NCBI GenBank assembly: GCA_030550225.1
Contig: JAUQPV010000209.1
Span: 1 to 5,229, forward strand
Reading direction: 5' to 3'
DNA: 5,229 nt
From: Acidobacteriota bacterium
Lineage (GTDB): Bacteria; Acidobacteriota; HRBIN11
The notes under the pieces are model-generated. The model was not told the DNA's origin. It made no database searches and was given only the letters and a program-made list of their open reading frames with translations. A program made the position numbers and the translations under genes. Shown one piece after another: positions 5,100-5,229 of this stretch. Each line of letters begins with the position of its first letter. The first letter of the stretch is position 1.

Positions 5100-5229
5100 A
5101 TGCGGGTTTTCACGAACCGAACGGCTCTGGTTTTTCACCGGGTTCGATTGGGACGGCCGGACGGCTCGGTGTCGGACGTCGAATCCGACGTGGCCGTCGA
5201 GGCTGGCCGCATCGCCTGGGTCCGGCCGG
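5100..5229 (+). CDS. N-terminal fragment of a probable amidohydrolase (runs off the window)
   Basis: An ATG at 5100 opens a frame that runs off the window after 43 codons. Residues about 9-42 read ALVFHRVRLGRPDGS and then, after a short stretch, DVAVEAGRIAWVRP. This matches the N-terminal beta-sandwich pattern of metal-dependent amidohydrolases: a strand, a pdG turn, then a d-V-v-e-G-r-I-a-V strand. Examples are dihydroorotase-like and imidazolonepropionase-like enzymes. The metal-binding HxH motif that would prove it lies outside the window, so no specific substrate can be named. The start codon and the first nine or so codons lie inside the palindromic element. The frame is also open upstream of the ATG, but no better start was found. 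The Shine-Dalgarno is weak at best. No later in-frame start would keep the first strand. Confidence 0.6.
   Translation, partial: MRVFTNRTALVFHRVRLGRPDGSVSDVESDVAVEAGRIAWVRP

Larger units (their letters stand above)
4868..5128 (-). mobile_element. MITE-like palindromic element, right copy (261 bp, inverted)
   Basis: This is the second copy of the element at 1316-1576, in opposite orientation and of the same length. The best-conserved blocks are the outer AGAGCCGTTC (identical, here at 5119-5128 on the minus strand), the CCGACGCCATTCTC block near the other end, and the octamer arm with ATCGGCCTCGTCACG. Internal symmetry is kept: AGCCGTTTGG (4872-4881) mirrors CCGAACGGCT (5117-5126) with one mismatch, and TCAAGC (4936-4941) mirrors GCTTGA (5056-5061). 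The 46-bp centre (4976-5021) is about 70% identical to that of the other copy. No direct duplication flanks this copy. Its right end overlaps the first codons of the downstream gene. It may also act as a long hairpin at the 3' end of the propeller mRNA. Confidence 0.75.

Overview
This is a GC-rich bacterial chromosomal window with strong G/C preference at third codon positions (GAC, GTC, CCG, CTG). It holds two complete genes, two genes cut by the window edges, and an unusually repeat-dense set of intergenic spacers. The sequence does not settle the taxon. Large BNR/sortilin-like secreted proteins with a GTHGRGIW motif are common in Acidobacteriota, Gemmatimonadota and related GC-rich lineages, so such a bacterium is a reasonable guess.

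Layout. (a) 1-117, minus strand: the first 39 codons of an unrecognised protein. (b) 118-228: a spacer with a TAGACC-type heptamer array, a hairpin, and the start of an inverted heptamer array that runs into the end of glyQ. (c) 229-1095, minus strand: glyQ, the glycyl-tRNA synthetase alpha chain, whose last 12 codons lie in the heptamer array. (d) 1096-1671: 576 bases without a convincing gene. They hold the glyQ leader with a second type of heptamer array, a perfect 9-bp hairpin repeat, a 261-bp palindromic element, a G9 tract and the leader of the next gene. (e) 1672-4836, plus strand: a 1054-residue exported beta-propeller protein with eleven Asp-box (BNR) motifs, an Ig/FlgD-like domain and a helical C-terminus. 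(f) 4837-5128: a short heptamer array abutting a second copy of the 261-bp element, in opposite orientation. (g) 5100-5229, plus strand: the start of a probable amidohydrolase, whose proposed start codon lies inside that second element.

The most notable feature is the pair of 261-bp elements (1316-1576 and 4868-5128). They are about 78% identical by hand alignment, inverted relative to each other, and flank the propeller gene. Each is itself an imperfect palindrome with the same plan: terminal AGCCGTTYGG, a CTTGA(AAAA) box, four tandem octamers of CGTGACGN type, a 46-bp asymmetric centre, four octamers in inverted orientation, the mirrored box and the mirrored terminus. There is no transposase, so they look like non-autonomous MITE-like or very large REP-like elements. 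I do not recognise the family.

The genes show no clear functional link. glyQ is housekeeping and divergent from the propeller gene; the propeller protein acts outside the cytoplasm; the amidohydrolase-like gene may have recruited its start from the repeat.
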